A model generated the notes under the pieces. It saw only the letters and a list, made by a program, of their open reading frames with translations, did no database searches and was not told where the DNA came from. A DNA stretch of 64,000 nt from Candidatus Pantoea varia (GTDB lineage: Bacteria; Pseudomonadota; Gammaproteobacteria; Enterobacterales; Enterobacteriaceae): positions 1,736,001 through 1,800,000 of the forward strand of contig NZ_FOVG01000001.1 of the NCBI RefSeq assembly GCF_900115075.1. The letters are read 5' to 3'. This document shows positions 47,289 through 58,220 of the stretch, one piece after another; the stretch's first letter is position 1; every line of letters begins with the position of its first letter. The translations under genes were made by a program, and so were the position numbers.

Positions 47289-47319
47289 CTGCGGGATGAG
47301 GTAAAGCGCCATCCCGCAG
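47289..47319. other. GC-rich hairpin between ycaQ and ycaR
   Basis: CTGCGGGATG and CATCCCGCAG (47289-47298, 47310-47319) form a perfect ten-base stem with an 11-base loop, and flanking GCGCC/GGCTGC extends it loosely. There is no T-run, so it is not a simple terminator. It might be a single REP-like palindrome. Confidence 0.45.
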
Positions 47320-47337
47320 CGGCTGCCGCAAAATTGA

Positions 47338-48552
47338 TTAATCCAGCGTCCACAAGGCTGGCCAGTGATCTTTAAGCGCATCGGGTGCCTGCAGGATGGC
47401 GACGCTTTCTGCCCCCTGCCAGGCTGCGAAGCGTTCAATCGCACGCCGGATATCCACGACAAAGCGCGCGGTCACGCGCGTCTTCTCCTCCAGCCAGAGT
47501 TTTTTAATCTCCAGCTGTTTTGCCTGACGCAGCATGCGGGCATCAAGCCGTCCTTTTATCTGACCGCGATGAAGGATGGGTAACACAAAATAGCCAAATT
47601 TGCGCTTCTCCTCGGGGGTGTAGCACTCGATACGATAGTCAAAGTTGAACAGCTCCAGGGCACGCTTGCGATCCCAGACCACCGGATCAAACGGCGACAG
47701 CAGCGCGCTGTGTGTCGCCTGCAGCGGCGTCTCCAGTAACGGCACGTAGTCACGATGCAGCCACATCTCACCCAGCCCCTCTGTATTGACGGCGACCAGA
47801 TCGCCCGCCGCCTGGGCATCAGAGATAAAGTCGTTCAGGGGTGCCCGCTTCAGGCGATAGTAATCCGGCAGCCAGGCTGCGCGGAAAATCCCTAAGCTGC
47901 GGGCGCTGTTCATCAGCACCTGACGGATTGCCTCCGCTTCGCTGATGCCATGTACCTCATCCTGCCAGTCGGGCATCACGCGGCTGCGCAAATCGTAGAC
48001 GCGCTGAAAATTACGGCGTTCGGTGACCATCAGCTCACCGGCGCTGAAGAGATTCTCCAGATGGCGTTTGTGCGGTTTCCAGTCCCACCAGCCTGACTTC
48101 GGGTTATCGGCATGCGTAAAATCGGCGGCGCGCACCGGGCCATTTTCCCTGATTTGCTCTAGTAGTTCAGCAATCGCCTGCTGGTGTTCAGCGACCCACT
48201 GCGCGTTATATTTCCAGCCCAGACGTTCCGGCGACAACATGCGATGACGAAGAAGTCTGTAATCGGCGCGGGGAATAAAGCAGGCTTCGTGTGCCCAGTA
48301 CTCAAAGAGTTCACCCTGGGCCAGCGCCTGTTCCAGCCATACCTGAGGATAGTTTCCCAGGCGGCTGAACAGCACCAGATAAGGACTGCGAGCCACGACA
48401 TGGATGGTGTCGATTTGCAGCAGCGACATGCGGGAGATGCAGCTAATCAGATCCGGATAAACCGCGCGTTTTGCCGGCGCACGCAGCAGGCCCTGCGCGG
48501 CGAGATGAAGGTGACGAGCTTGCTGTAACGAAAGTGAATGCGGGCTGTTCAT
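47338..48552 (-). CDS. ycaQ: Interstrand-crosslink DNA glycosylase YcaQ
   Basis: YcaQ is a winged-helix (HTH_42/AlkX) glycosylase that unhooks nitrogen-mustard DNA crosslinks. The 404-residue protein (410 in E. coli) shows LSLQQARHLHLAAQGLL, LLQIDTIHVVARSPYLVLFSRLG, the acidic FEYWAHEACFIP with the family QxD-type region, and LLSPFDPVVWDRKRALELFNFDYRIECYTP. It lies 39 bases after lpxK on the same strand. The family assignment is strong. Confidence 0.93.
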   Translation of the reverse strand: MNSPHSLSLQQARHLHLAAQGLLRAPAKRAVYPDLISCISRMSLLQIDTIHVVARSPYLVLFSRLGNYPQVWLEQALAQGELFEYWAHEACFIPRADYRLLRHRMLSPERLGWKYNAQWVAEHQQAIAELLEQIRENGPVRAADFTHADNPKSGWWDWKPHKRHLENLFSAGELMVTERRNFQRVYDLRSRVMPDWQDEVHGISEAEAIRQVLMNSARSLGIFRAAWLPDYYRLKRAPLNDFISDAQAAGDLVAVNTEGLGEMWLHRDYVPLLETPLQATHSALLSPFDPVVWDRKRALELFNFDYRIECYTPEEKRKFGYFVLPILHRGQIKGRLDARMLRQAKQLEIKKLWLEEKTRVTARFVVDIRRAIERFAAWQGAESVAILQAPDALKDHWPALWTLD

Positions 48553-48591
48553 CCTCTTCCTTATCAGGCTTTACCTGAATGGCTGCGGGTA

Positions 48592-49578
48592 TCAGAGAGT
48601 GCGGCGGCAGAGTTGCTCGATATCGTCCAGTAATGGCGTTAAGGCCTTACCGGTTAAATGGGCATCGACCGGCAAATACCACCAGTCCTGCTGGGCAAAG
48701 TGACGGCATTTCACCGCGTCCTTTTCGGTCATCAGCAGTTGCTGACCCGGCTGGAGTAATCGGTTCAGCTCATCCTCGCTGTAGGCGTGATGATCGGCAA
48801 AGGCGATCTCTGCGACCGGCATGATGCCCTGCTGTTTAAGCGTGGTGAAAAAACGCGGAGGATGACCAATACCGGCCATGGCGACTACCGCACCCAGTTG
48901 CTCAGGCGGGCGGGTTTCACCGGTCAGCAGATTGGTGGCAAGCCCGGGCTGAAGTTGCATAGCAATCTCTTCGCGCTGTGCTTCGCCGCCGTTAATGATG
49001 ACGGCATCGACCTGCCTCAGGCGATCGGCTCGTTCGCGCATCGGACCCGCGGGTAACCACCAGCCATTCCCAAAGCGACGTACGCCATCAACCACCACGA
49101 TCTCGCGATCGCGCTGCAGGGCGTAATGTTGCAGGCCATCATCAGTAATGATCACATCCAGCGAATCCTGTTGCAGTAATGCCTCAATCGCCTGTCGCCT
49201 TTTGGGAGCCACCGCGACCGGCGCCCCGGTGCGCTGTGCGATTAAAACCGGCTCATCACCGGCCTGTTCCGTGCTGGTCAGTGCGGTGACCAGCAAGGGG
49301 TAGTGATCCGCCTTGCCGCCATACCCTCTGGAGACCACGCCAGCGCGCAGGCCGCGCTGCTGCAACGCCTCGACCAGCCAGATGACAACCGGCGTCTTTC
49401 CGTTGCCGCCAGCAGTCAGGTTACCCACGACCACCACCGGCAGAGGCGCACGCCAGCTTTTACGCCAGCCGCGCCTGTAACTGAAACGTATCAGGGCCGT
49501 GATCGCACCATACAGCAGGCTGAATGGCCATAGCAGTAGCCATAGCGGTGAGCGACCACTCCAGATACGTTCAATCAT
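48592..49578 (-). CDS. lpxK: Tetraacyldisaccharide 4'-kinase LpxK
   Basis: LpxK phosphorylates the 4' position of the lipid A disaccharide at the inner face of the inner membrane. The 328-residue protein has an N-terminal membrane-associated helix ([22 protein letters not shown]), Walker [12 protein letters not shown] (residues 52-62), the catalytic ITDDGLQHY and [12 protein letters not shown] motifs. It overlaps msbA by 4 bases, coupling lipid A synthesis to its export. Confidence 0.98.
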   Translation of the reverse strand: MIERIWSGRSPLWLLLWPFSLLYGAITALIRFSYRRGWRKSWRAPLPVVVVGNLTAGGNGKTPVVIWLVEALQQRGLRAGVVSRGYGGKADHYPLLVTALTSTEQAGDEPVLIAQRTGAPVAVAPKRRQAIEALLQQDSLDVIITDDGLQHYALQRDREIVVVDGVRRFGNGWWLPAGPMRERADRLRQVDAVIINGGEAQREEIAMQLQPGLATNLLTGETRPPEQLGAVVAMAGIGHPPRFFTTLKQQGIMPVAEIAFADHHAYSEDELNRLLQPGQQLLMTEKDAVKCRHFAQQDWWYLPVDAHLTGKALTPLLDDIEQLCRRTL

Positions 49579-51323
49579 TGGCCGAATTGCATCTTGTGCA
49601 GCTGTGCATAGGCGCCGCGTTCTGCCAACAACACCTGATGCGTTCCGCGTTCAACAATCTGACCATCTTCAATGACCACGATTTCATCCGCTTTCTCGAT
49701 GGTAGAGAGGCGGTGCGCAATCACCAGCGAGGTACGGTTCTTCTGCAGTTCATCCAGTGCCGACTGAATCGCGCGTTCTGACTCGGTATCCAGCGCAGAG
49801 GTCGCTTCATCGAGGATCAGAATCGGGCAATCGCGCAGTAATGCACGGGCAATGGCGATACGCTGACGCTGGCCGCCAGATAACAGCACGCCATTCTCGC
49901 CAATCACCGTATCCATGCCTTTATCCATTTTATTGATAAAGTCCATGGCATGCGCCATGGTGGCCGCCTGCTCGATCTCTGCACGGCTATATTGCTCACT
50001 GCGGGCATAAGCGATGTTATTGGCAATGGTGTCGTTGAAGAGATGCACATTCTGCGAGACCAGCGCTACCTGATTACGCAGCGAGCGCAGGCTGTACTCA
50101 CGCAGGTCATGTCCGTCCAGCAGGATTTCGCCCTGCTGAATGTCATAAAAGCGGGTCAGCAGGCTCGCCATCGTAGACTTACCGGAACCTGAACGGCCCA
50201 CCAGCGCCACTGTTTTACCTGCTGGCAGCGACAGATTGATATTTCGCAGTGCCGGAATGTCACGGCCCGGGTAGGTGAAGGTCACATCACGGAATTCGAT
50301 ATCCCCTTTAGCGCGGGTGATTTCGCGTGTGCCATTGTCCACTTCCTGCTCGCTATCCAGAATCGAGAACAGAGTCTGACAGGCTGCCATGCCACGCTGG
50401 AACTGGGCATTGACGTTGGTCAGAGACTTAAGCGGGCGCATCAGGGCAATCATCGAGGAGAAGACGACGGTGATCGTACCGGCTGTCAGCGTATCCATTA
50501 CGCTTGGGAAGCTGGCGGCATACAGGACAAAAGCCAGGGCCAGCGACGCGATCAGCTGAATAATCGGATCGGAAATGGAGGATGCTGAAACCAGTTTCAT
50601 TCCCTGCTGACGCATACGGTTACTGACGCGGGAAAAACGCTCCGATTCAATTTCCTGACCGCCAAAAATAAGTACTTCTTTGTGGCCCTTCAGCATCTGC
50701 TCGGCGCTGGTTGTCACCTGCCCCATGGTGTTCTGCATACTTTTGCTGATGGTGCGGAAGCGCTTAGAGACGGTGCGAATCGCAAACGAGACGATAGGTG
50801 CCAGTACAATGAGGATCAGCGACAGCTGCCAGCTGTAGTAGAACATCATGATGAAGAGGCCAATAATCGAGGCACCTTCACGCACTACGGTGACCAGCGC
50901 GCCCGAAGAGGAGGAGGCGACCTGCTCAGAATCGTAAGTAATACGTGACAACAGGGTGCCGGTTGACTGCTGGTCGAAAAACGAAACCGGCATGCCCATC
51001 ATATGGCTAAACAGCCGACGGCGGATATTCATCACGACGTTGCCAGAGACCCAGGAGATGCAGTAGCTGGAGATATAACTGGTGACTCCGCGTACCAGCA
51101 TCAGGCCAATAACCACTAACGGCAACCACAGCATCACCGACCTGTCCGCTTTACCAAAACCATCATCCAGTAACGGTTTCAACAGTGAGAGCATTAAGGC
51201 GTCGCCCGCAGCATTAATAATCAGGGCGACAGAGGCCACGATTAATCCCGCTTTATTAGGCGCGATCATCGGCCAGAGTCGGCGAAACGTCTGCCACGTA
51301 GAGAGATCTTTATCTTGATGCAT
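49575..51323 (-). CDS. msbA: Lipid A flippase MsbA
   Basis: MsbA is the ABC exporter that flips core-lipid A across the inner membrane. The 582-residue half-transporter (same as E. coli) has six membrane helices in the first about 330 residues and an ATPase domain with Walker [10 protein letters not shown], signature [16 protein letters not shown], Walker [13 protein letters not shown] and His in [10 protein letters not shown]. It begins 34 bases after comEC and overlaps lpxK. Confidence 0.98.
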   Translation of the reverse strand: MHQDKDLSTWQTFRRLWPMIAPNKAGLIVASVALIINAAGDALMLSLLKPLLDDGFGKADRSVMLWLPLVVIGLMLVRGVTSYISSYCISWVSGNVVMNIRRRLFSHMMGMPVSFFDQQSTGTLLSRITYDSEQVASSSSGALVTVVREGASIIGLFIMMFYYSWQLSLILIVLAPIVSFAIRTVSKRFRTISKSMQNTMGQVTTSAEQMLKGHKEVLIFGGQEIESERFSRVSNRMRQQGMKLVSASSISDPIIQLIASLALAFVLYAASFPSVMDTLTAGTITVVFSSMIALMRPLKSLTNVNAQFQRGMAACQTLFSILDSEQEVDNGTREITRAKGDIEFRDVTFTYPGRDIPALRNINLSLPAGKTVALVGRSGSGKSTMASLLTRFYDIQQGEILLDGHDLREYSLRSLRNQVALVSQNVHLFNDTIANNIAYARSEQYSRAEIEQAATMAHAMDFINKMDKGMDTVIGENGVLLSGGQRQRIAIARALLRDCPILILDEATSALDTESERAIQSALDELQKNRTSLVIAHRLSTIEKADEIVVIEDGQIVERGTHQVLLAERGAYAQLHKMQFGQ

Positions 51324-51357
51324 TATTTATTCACGCTGTTGGAAATAGCCGGCCATT

Positions 51358-53613
51358 CTACCTGGATTCGCGTTTGACGCCAAACCACTGATGATACCAA
51401 CGAGGCATTAATTGTTCCCGCAGGGTAGAAACCTGCACTCGGCCCTGCTCTATCCTGATACTGATCTGTCCTGACTGGCCCGTATCCAGCCACTGAAATC
51501 CGGCCGTTCGATAGTTTTCCAGCACATTTTTCGCAGGCATGCGCCAGGCATTGTAGCGTGCCAGAGAGGCGATAGCGGTATGCCCTTCTGTTTTGCGCAG
51601 CAGCAGAGAAGTCGACGAAGTCCGGCTACCATGATGCGGTACCTGCAGGATATCGACCTTCAGCCCCTGCTTCTCCAGTGCCACCAGCTGGCGTTCCGCT
51701 TTAGCCTCAATATCACCGGTTAACATCAGCCGGACCTGGCCATCATCGACGATCACCACACAGGAGTCATTATTCCCCCCCGGTAAAGGTGCCGTCAGCG
51801 GCCAGACAACCCGAAAGTGGAGCCGTCGCCAGCGCCACTGCGTGCCACGTACACAGGGTAAATGCGCCTTATCTGCCAGCGCGCTTCTGACTTCAACGGC
51901 GGGCCAGCGCTGCGTGATCGCCTCCAGCCCGCCCGTATGATCCAGATGTTTATGACTGAGGATGACCTGTTTTAATCGCAGCTGTCTGCGCTCCAGCCAC
52001 GGAATGATCACCCGGCTACCCGCATTATCATTCTGCCAGCGCGGTCCGGTGTCATACATCACTGCCTCGTCGCCCTGACTGATAACCAGGCTCAGTCCAT
52101 GCCCGATATCCAGCATATCGATGCGCCAGCCCTGCTCCTGTTCTGGCTGGCGACTCAGCATCATCGCCAGCGCTAAGGCGCAGCTGCTTAATGGCAGAGA
52201 GAAGAAGAACTGTGCACGCCAGAGAATCAGACCGCCCCATACCATTACCGTAAACCAGGTTGTGCCACTCAGCGGCCACCAGCCCGGCGGCAGCAACGTC
52301 AGACAGTGAAACAGGCCTCGCAACGAGAGATCAGCCGCCCCCCAGAAGAAACCCGATACCTGTGCCACCGGTAGCAGCATGGCGAGTGTTACTAGCGGCA
52401 TGGTGATAAACGAGACGATCGGGATAGCGATAACATTGGCCACCAGCGCAGTCAGGCTAATCCCGTTGAATATCGCCACCTGCAACGGCACCATCAAAAT
52501 CATCATGCCCGCCTGCAAATGCAGTAGCTGCACCGGAATCCAGCGACGTTGATGACGGAACCGTGCAGGTAGCGGGAACCAGTGGTACCAGACCAGTAGC
52601 ATTCCGACAGCCAGAACCGAGAGCCAGAAGCTGTCAGAGAGCACGCTCATCGGATCGGTCACCAGCAGCAATGCAATACAGAACGTCCAGACCTGCCAGC
52701 TATTCAGCTGAACACCCGCAAACCGGGTTAATGCCCATAACGTCAGGGCCAGCAGTGAACGGGCTGCAGGAGGCTGAGCCCCGGAGAGCCAGGTATAGAC
52801 TGCAGCAAACAGCCAGCTCACGATGAGGGGGAAAAGATAGCCGATATAACGGGCTGGCAGGATAAATTGCACCCCACGCGCAATCACCCAGCCAGTGCTG
52901 GCTGCCAGAGCGATATGCATGCCCGATATCGCCATCAGATGTGCGGTGCCGGTATCCCGCAGTAGCTGACGTGTCTGCTGGCTCATCTCATCCCTGATGC
53001 CAAAAGCCAGTGCCTCCAGCGTGGCACGGAAAGGCATTTCATGGGTTCTGTCACGATGCCATACAATAAATCGCCAGCGGCCATCACAGCGTTCGCTGAC
53101 GGCAACCTGTTTAAGGATCCGGCCCTGCAGCGGCGTATTATTGGCCAGTGCAAAACGCTGCGCATCGAAGTCACCTTCATTGAGACGGGCATGTACGGGT
53201 CGCAGACGGAGTTGCATGGTCCAGCGTTGGCCCGGACAGTAAATCTCCGGATCAGCATCGAACCCGAGCCAGGCAAAGCGAGGCGGAAATATCATCCTGC
53301 CCTGCGCTTCCAGCAGACGAACCCGGATTTGCTTCCGATCTTTTCGCAGTTCATCAATCTTAAGGGTGAAGGTGGCGGGCCGTGCGGAGAGCTGTTCGAT
53401 ATCCCGCACCATCAGACGCGCGTCGTTACAGGCCCATGCCAGAAACAGCAGAGTGATACCGGTCAGACGAAGGGGTGAGTAAGCGCAATGCAGCAGAGCC
53501 AGACCCACGAGGGCCAGCAGCAGAATCGTCTCACCTGATGGCAGCTGCGCCATCAGCAGTAGCGGTAACGTTGCAACGATCGCCAGTCGCGCCAGAACGG
53601 TCCATGTCAGCAT
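51358..53613 (-). CDS. comEC: ComEC/Rec2-family DNA uptake protein
   Basis: ComEC is the inner-membrane channel for transport of single-stranded DNA in natural competence. The 751-residue protein has an OB-like N-terminal region, the competence membrane domain with about ten helices (MAISGMHIALAASTGWVIARG), and a C-terminal metallo-beta-lactamase-like domain with LSHKHLDHTGG and VPHHGSRTSST. E. coli YcaI is 754. The start at 53613 has GGA at good spacing; 53625 is an in-frame alternative with no ribosome site. Sxy is encoded in the same window. No sign of truncation. Confidence 0.92.
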   Translation of the reverse strand: MLTWTVLARLAIVATLPLLLMAQLPSGETILLLALVGLALLHCAYSPLRLTGITLLFLAWACNDARLMVRDIEQLSARPATFTLKIDELRKDRKQIRVRLLEAQGRMIFPPRFAWLGFDADPEIYCPGQRWTMQLRLRPVHARLNEGDFDAQRFALANNTPLQGRILKQVAVSERCDGRWRFIVWHRDRTHEMPFRATLEALAFGIRDEMSQQTRQLLRDTGTAHLMAISGMHIALAASTGWVIARGVQFILPARYIGYLFPLIVSWLFAAVYTWLSGAQPPAARSLLALTLWALTRFAGVQLNSWQVWTFCIALLLVTDPMSVLSDSFWLSVLAVGMLLVWYHWFPLPARFRHQRRWIPVQLLHLQAGMMILMVPLQVAIFNGISLTALVANVIAIPIVSFITMPLVTLAMLLPVAQVSGFFWGAADLSLRGLFHCLTLLPPGWWPLSGTTWFTVMVWGGLILWRAQFFFSLPLSSCALALAMMLSRQPEQEQGWRIDMLDIGHGLSLVISQGDEAVMYDTGPRWQNDNAGSRVIIPWLERRQLRLKQVILSHKHLDHTGGLEAITQRWPAVEVRSALADKAHLPCVRGTQWRWRRLHFRVVWPLTAPLPGGNNDSCVVIVDDGQVRLMLTGDIEAKAERQLVALEKQGLKVDILQVPHHGSRTSSTSLLLRKTEGHTAIASLARYNAWRMPAKNVLENYRTAGFQWLDTGQSGQISIRIEQGRVQVSTLREQLMPRWYHQWFGVKRESR

Positions 53614-53769
53614 AATCGTATCCATTGATTCAATTCGATTATTCTGGGTAATTGGGGAGAAAGTAACAGTGGACGATGAGTGAAGCTGGAGCAGTCTCGC
53701 AAGGAGAGCACGGTGTTGCAGTGTTGATCACCGCAATCTGGATGTCAGGTCTCAACCTGAATAACAGGC

Positions 53770-53798
53770 AAAAAAAACGACATCCGGAGATGTCGTTT
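53770..53798 (-). terminator. ihfB Rho-independent terminator
   Basis: Ten-base stem AAACGACATC/GATGTCGTTT (53775-53784, 53789-53798) with CGGA loop; eight T follow on the minus strand. Confidence 0.93.
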
Positions 53799-53816
53799 AT
53801 CTGGTTCGGTATCGGC

Positions 53817-54101
53817 TTAGCCGTAAATATTTGCGCGATCGCGAAGCTCTTTGCCTGGCTTAAAGTGAGGAACGTATTTACCTTCCAGATCCACTTTGTC
53901 ACCCGTTTTCGGGTTACGTCCAGTACGCGGAGCACGATAATGCAAAGAAAAGCTGCCGAATCCCCGGATTTCGATGCGTTCGCCCTGTGCCAGCGTAGTG
54001 GCCATGTGCTCCAGCATCTCTTTTACTGCATCCTCAACGACTTTCGCCGGTATATGAGTATGCTGTCCCGCCAGTCTTTCGATCAGTTCTGACTTGGTCA
54101 T
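53817..54101 (-). CDS. ihfB: Integration host factor beta subunit
   Basis: IHF-beta pairs with IHF-alpha to bend DNA sharply at specific sites. The 94-residue protein starts [12 protein letters not shown] and has the DNA-binding arm signature [43 protein letters not shown], with the intercalating Pro in RNPKTG. Length is standard. It lies 82 bases after rpsA, from which it is separated by a hairpin terminator, so it has its own promoter or reads through. Confidence 0.98.
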   Translation of the reverse strand: MTKSELIERLAGQHTHIPAKVVEDAVKEMLEHMATTLAQGERIEIRGFGSFSLHYRAPRTGRNPKTGDKVDLEGKYVPHFKPGKELRDRANIYG

Positions 54102-54146
54102 GTAACCTCCGGTTTATCCCTATAGGAATGTATGACAGCTTTTACC

Positions 54147-54171
54147 GAAACCGGGTGGTCGCCCACCCGGT
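54147..54171 (-). terminator. Terminator after rpsA
   Basis: Perfect nine-base stem ACCGGGTGG/CCACCCGGT (54150-54158, 54163-54171) with TCGC loop; the minus-strand T-run is short (TTTC), so partial read-through into ihfB is possible. Confidence 0.75.
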
Positions 54172-54183
54172 GCTTCAGGTCGA

Positions 54184-55857
54184 TTACTCGCCTTTAGCCG
54201 CTTTGAACGCTTCAGCCATAGCGCTAGAGAAATTGCCTTCTTCCTGTTTGGTGTTAACAGTATTGATAGCTTCTTTCTCATCAGCCTGGTCTTTCGCACG
54301 GACAGACAGGCTTACGACACGGTTTTTACGATCAACGCCGGTGAACTTAGCTTCAACGTCGTCGCCAACGTTCAGAACCAGAGTTGCATCTTCAATGCGG
54401 TCCAGTGAAGCTTCAGAAGCGCGCAGGTAACCCTCAACGCCGTCTGCTAATTCAACTGTAGCACCTTTAGCATCAACTGCAGTCACTTTACCGGTGACGA
54501 TGGCACCTTTCTTGTTCAAAGTGATGTAGTTGTTGAACGGATCTTCTGCCAGCTGTTTAACGCCCAGTGAGATACGCTCGCGCTCTGCATCAACCTGCAG
54601 TACAACAGCAGCGATTTCGTCGCCTTTTTTGTACTCACGAACGGCTTCTTCGCCAGTCGCGTTCCAGGAGATGTCAGACAGGTGAACCAGACCGTCGATG
54701 CCGCCGTCCAGGCCGATGAAGATACCGAAGTCAGTGATTGACTTGATTTTACCTTCAACACGATCGCCTTTGTTGTGCGTCTCAGCGAACAACTGCCATG
54801 GGTTAGATTTACACTGCTTCAGACCCAGGGAGATACGACGACGCTCTTCATCAATGTCCAGAACCATAACTTCAACAACATCGCCTACGTTAACAACTTT
54901 AGACGGATGGATGTTTTTGTTGGTCCAGTCCATTTCAGACACGTGTACCAGACCTTCAACGCCTTCTTCGATTTCCACGAAGCAGCCATAATCAGTCAGG
55001 TTGGTAACACGACCGGTCAGGCGGGTGCCTTCCGGATAGCGTTTAGCGATAGCAACCCATGGATCTTCGCCCAGCTGCTTCAGACCCAGAGAAACACGGG
55101 TACGCTCGCGGTCGAACTTCAGCACCTTAACGGTGATTTCGTCGCCCACGTTGACGATTTCGCTAGGATGCTTAACACGCTTCCACGCCATGTCAGTGAT
55201 GTGCAGCAGGCCATCAACGCCGCCCAGATCAACGAATGCACCGTAGTCAGTGAGGTTCTTAACGATACCTTTAACTTCCATGCCTTCCTGCAGGTTTTCC
55301 AGCAGCTGATCGCGCTCTGCGCTGTTTTCGGATTCGATAACCGCACGACGTGAAACCACGACGTTGTTGCGTTTCTGATCCAGCTTGATCACTTTGAATT
55401 CAAGCTCTTTGCCTTCCAGGTGCAGCGTATCGCGCACCGGACGCACATCTACCAGTGAACCTGGCAGGAACGCACGGATACCGTTCAGCTCAACTGTGAA
55501 GCCGCCTTTAACTTTGCCGTTGATAACACCGGTAACAGTTTCAGCGTCTTCGTAAGCTTTCTCCAGCGTGATCCATGCTTCATGGCGCTTAGCTTTCTCA
55601 CGGGACAGCAGGGTTTCACCGAAGCCGTCTTCCACTGCATCCAGAGCAACATCAACTTCGTCGCCTACCTGGATTTCCAGTTCGCCGGCTGCGTTCTTGA
55701 ACTGCTCTGCAGGAATTGCAGATTCAGATTTCAGACCCGCATCAACCAGAACGACATCTTTGTCGATAGAAACGACGATGCCACGAACGATAGAACCCGG
55801 GCGGGTTTCGATTGTTTTTAAGGATTCTTCAAATAGTTGAGCAAAAGATTCAGTCAT
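54184..55857 (-). CDS. rpsA: 30S ribosomal protein S1
   Basis: S1 binds mRNA leaders and is needed for initiation on most transcripts. The 557 residues (557 in E. coli) hold six S1/OB repeats: about 21-87, 105-171, 192-260, 277-347, 364-434 and 451-520, each with the G-x-V...FV-L/G-V-GLLH pattern. N-terminal [14 protein letters not shown] binds the ribosome through S2. No strong Shine-Dalgarno is seen before the ATG and a hairpin lies upstream, as in the autoregulated E. coli gene. Confidence 0.99.
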   Translation of the reverse strand: MTESFAQLFEESLKTIETRPGSIVRGIVVSIDKDVVLVDAGLKSESAIPAEQFKNAAGELEIQVGDEVDVALDAVEDGFGETLLSREKAKRHEAWITLEKAYEDAETVTGVINGKVKGGFTVELNGIRAFLPGSLVDVRPVRDTLHLEGKELEFKVIKLDQKRNNVVVSRRAVIESENSAERDQLLENLQEGMEVKGIVKNLTDYGAFVDLGGVDGLLHITDMAWKRVKHPSEIVNVGDEITVKVLKFDRERTRVSLGLKQLGEDPWVAIAKRYPEGTRLTGRVTNLTDYGCFVEIEEGVEGLVHVSEMDWTNKNIHPSKVVNVGDVVEVMVLDIDEERRRISLGLKQCKSNPWQLFAETHNKGDRVEGKIKSITDFGIFIGLDGGIDGLVHLSDISWNATGEEAVREYKKGDEIAAVVLQVDAERERISLGVKQLAEDPFNNYITLNKKGAIVTGKVTAVDAKGATVELADGVEGYLRASEASLDRIEDATLVLNVGDDVEAKFTGVDRKNRVVSLSVRAKDQADEKEAINTVNTKQEEGNFSSAMAEAFKAAKGE

Positions 55858-55890
55858 ATTGATAATCTTCAGGATTCTTCAATTTAACGT

Positions 55891-55913
55891 CCATCTGACT
55901 TCATGTCGGATGG
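55891..55913 (-). promoter_or_regulatory. rpsA leader hairpin (S1 autoregulation candidate)
   Basis: CCATCTGAC and GTCGGATGG pair as a nine-base stem with one G-U pair and a TTCAT loop. It lies 33-56 bases upstream of the rpsA ATG. In E. coli, leader hairpins replace a strong Shine-Dalgarno and are the site of S1 autorepression. Confidence 0.5.
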
Positions 55914-55965
55914 GGTTGTTTCACATGCCCGGCACCTAATCCATGGTACAGGGTGATAAATTCAG

Positions 55966-56652
55966 TTAAGCCGGAATGCCCAACTTCTCGCGGGCATATT
56001 GTAGCGCTTTTTCAATGACTTGATCGATAGACATCTCTGTAGAGTCCAGAACCAATGCATCGCCAGCGGCTACTAAAGGTGCGATTGCGCGGTTACGATC
56101 GCGGTCGTCGCGTTCTTTTATCTCGGCTAAAAGGCGGTCAAAGTTAACATTAAAGCCATTGTCCTGCAACTGTAGCATACGGCGCTGAGCACGCTCTTCC
56201 GGACTGGCATCAAGGAAAATTTTCACGGGTGCATCCGGGAATACCACGGTGCCCATATCACGTCCATCAGCAATCAGGCCCGGCATCTCGCGGAAACCGC
56301 GCTGGCGGCGCAGTAACGCCTCACGCACCCGCGGAAATGCGGCGACACGTGATGCGGTGTTGCTAACCTCCTGAGTGCGAATTTCACTGGTCACATCTTC
56401 ACCTTCAAGTATGACCTGCATTTCACCGTTTTGTGACACAAAGCGCACATCGAGGTGTGCAGCAATTGGCACCAGTGCCTCTTCAGATTCAATGTCCACC
56501 TGATGATGCAATGCGGCTAATGCCAGCACGCGATAAATAGCACCGGAGTCCAGCAGATGCCACTGCAACGATTCCGCCATCGCTTTGCACAGGGTTCCCT
56601 TTCCCGCTCCACTTGGCCCATCAATAGTTATGACCGGGGCAGTTACTGTCAT
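55966..56652 (-). CDS. cmk: Cytidylate kinase
   Basis: Cmk phosphorylates CMP and dCMP with ATP. The 228-residue protein has the P-loop [16 protein letters not shown] (about residues 12-27), the CMP-binding IRTQEV...[19 protein letters not shown] region and [25 protein letters not shown]. The start at 56652 follows AGGAGGGA; an in-frame start at 56697 adds 15 residues without support. It precedes rpsA by 108 bases, as in E. coli. Confidence 0.98.
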   Translation of the reverse strand: MTVTAPVITIDGPSGAGKGTLCKAMAESLQWHLLDSGAIYRVLALAALHHQVDIESEEALVPIAAHLDVRFVSQNGEMQVILEGEDVTSEIRTQEVSNTASRVAAFPRVREALLRRQRGFREMPGLIADGRDMGTVVFPDAPVKIFLDASPEERAQRRMLQLQDNGFNVNFDRLLAEIKERDDRDRNRAIAPLVAAGDALVLDSTEMSIDQVIEKALQYAREKLGIPA

Positions 56653-56820
56653 TATTCCCTCCTGTTGCTGCGTGCTTCCTGACCTTTCGGTCACCATTAA
56701 TGGCTAGCATTATACGCTGCATAGCGCGGCTTGGTTACCCTTTCGCACTAACCGGGTGAGTAATGTTAGTTAATTCAGAGGATCTCTGGGCCGTTACAGC
56801 CAGATTAAATCAGGGGAGAT

Positions 56821-56840
56821 CCGGTGCGGAATCGCACCGG
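56821..56840. other. Hairpin between aroA and cmk
   Basis: CCGGTGCG and CGCACCGG form an eight-base stem with GAAT loop just after the aroA stop. No T-run on the minus strand; possibly a weak or Rho-assisted terminator. Confidence 0.4.
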
Positions 56841-56851
56841 AAAGGGAGATA

Positions 56852-58138
56852 TCATGCAGGCTGGCTGATTTTAGCCAGCTGAACGAAATAGTTCGGGAAG
56901 GTTTTTGCTGTACAGCCAGGATCAAGAATGGTTACTGGCGTATCGGAAAGGGCAACTAAAGAAAAACACATCGCCATGCGGTGGTCGTTGTAAGTCCCAA
57001 TGTCAGCATGAATCAGCGTCGCCGGCGGTGTAATGCGGATAAAGTCATGACCTTCTTCAACTTCCGCACCCACTTTACGCAGCTCTGTAGCCATTGCGCT
57101 CAGTCGATCGGTCTCTTTTACCCGCCAGTTATAAATATTGCGTAACTGGGTAGTGCCTTCAGCAAACAGCGCGGTGGTTGCGATGGTCATTGCGGCATCC
57201 GGAATATGGTTCATATCCATATCGATGGCCTGCAGTTTTCCGGCCGTACAGGCAATATAATCATCGCCCCACTCAATCGTCGCACCCATCTTTTCCAGCA
57301 CGTCCGCAAAACGAATGTCACCCTGCACACTCTGACGTCCGATACCGGTGACCCGAACCGTTCCCCCTTTTATGGCGGCAGCAGCCAGGAAATATGAGGC
57401 GGAAGAGGCATCGCCTTCAACCAGGTAATCGCCCGGTGACTGATACTGTTGCTGTCCTTTGATCAGGAAGCGCTGATAGTTCTGATTCTCAACCTCGACG
57501 CCAAAGCACTGCATCAGATTCAGGGTGATATCGATATAAGGTTTCGAAACCAAATCACCTTTGATCGTGATGCAGGTATCCTGCTGCGCCAGCGGCGCGG
57601 TCATCAGCAGTGCCGTCAGGAACTGGCTGGAAACGCTGCCATCCACACTGACTTCACCGCCGGTAAAACCACCGCGTAAACGCAGTGGCGGATAGTTTTC
57701 GTTTTCCAGGTACTCGATAGTTGCTCCACCCTGACGAAGCGCGTCAACCAGATGACCGATAGGACGCTCTTTCATGCGGGGTTCACCGGTCAGTTCGATA
57801 TCGTGCTCGCCAAGACAAAGTGCGGCGGCCAGCGGACGCATTGCGGTGCCGGCATTGCCCAGAAACAGTGACAGCGGTTGAGATGTATGCAGTGGTCCGG
57901 CATTTCCCGTTACTTCACACACGGTATGATCGCTGGAAAGCGTGTAGCTTACGCCCAGCGCGTTCAGCGCATTCAGCATGTGCTTCACATCATCGCTGTC
58001 GAGCAGGTTAGTGAGACGGGTGGTGCCTTTAGCCAGCGCAGCCAGCAACAATGCACGATTAGAAACGCTCTTTGAACCAGGCAGATTTACGGTGCCATCG
58101 ACGCGTGCAATCGGTTGGAGAGTCAGGGAGTCCTGCAT
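56852..58138 (-). CDS. aroA: 5-enolpyruvylshikimate-3-phosphate synthase AroA
   Basis: AroA joins shikimate-3-phosphate and phosphoenolpyruvate in the aromatic pathway. The 428-residue protein has [37 protein letters not shown] (the Gly-Pro region that determines glyphosate sensitivity in class I enzymes, unaltered), [17 protein letters not shown] and [12 protein letters not shown]. Start 58138 ([11 protein letters not shown]) matches E. coli; 58156 is in frame but less likely. It follows serC after 82 bases in the known mixed-function serC-aroA operon. Confidence 0.98.
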   Translation of the reverse strand: MQDSLTLQPIARVDGTVNLPGSKSVSNRALLLAALAKGTTRLTNLLDSDDVKHMLNALNALGVSYTLSSDHTVCEVTGNAGPLHTSQPLSLFLGNAGTAMRPLAAALCLGEHDIELTGEPRMKERPIGHLVDALRQGGATIEYLENENYPPLRLRGGFTGGEVSVDGSVSSQFLTALLMTAPLAQQDTCITIKGDLVSKPYIDITLNLMQCFGVEVENQNYQRFLIKGQQQYQSPGDYLVEGDASSASYFLAAAAIKGGTVRVTGIGRQSVQGDIRFADVLEKMGATIEWGDDYIACTAGKLQAIDMDMNHIPDAAMTIATTALFAEGTTQLRNIYNWRVKETDRLSAMATELRKVGAEVEEGHDFIRITPPATLIHADIGTYNDHRMAMCFSLVALSDTPVTILDPGCTAKTFPNYFVQLAKISQPA

Positions 58139-58165
58139 GTGAAACGAAATCCTCAAAAAATACAG

Positions 58166-58210
58166 AGACCTCGCCCTGTGACGAGGTCTGGCATCAGCAT
58201 CAATGCTGAT
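58166..58210 (-). other. Two successive hairpins in the serC-aroA gap
   Basis: On the minus strand the first stem is ATCAGCAT/ATGCTGAT (58193-58200, 58203-58210) and the second is AGACCTCG/CGAGGTCT (58166-58173, 58182-58189), with TTTTTT about six bases after the second. This could act as an attenuator that lowers aroA relative to serC. Confidence 0.5.
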
Positions 58211-58220
58211 ATCTTAGTAA

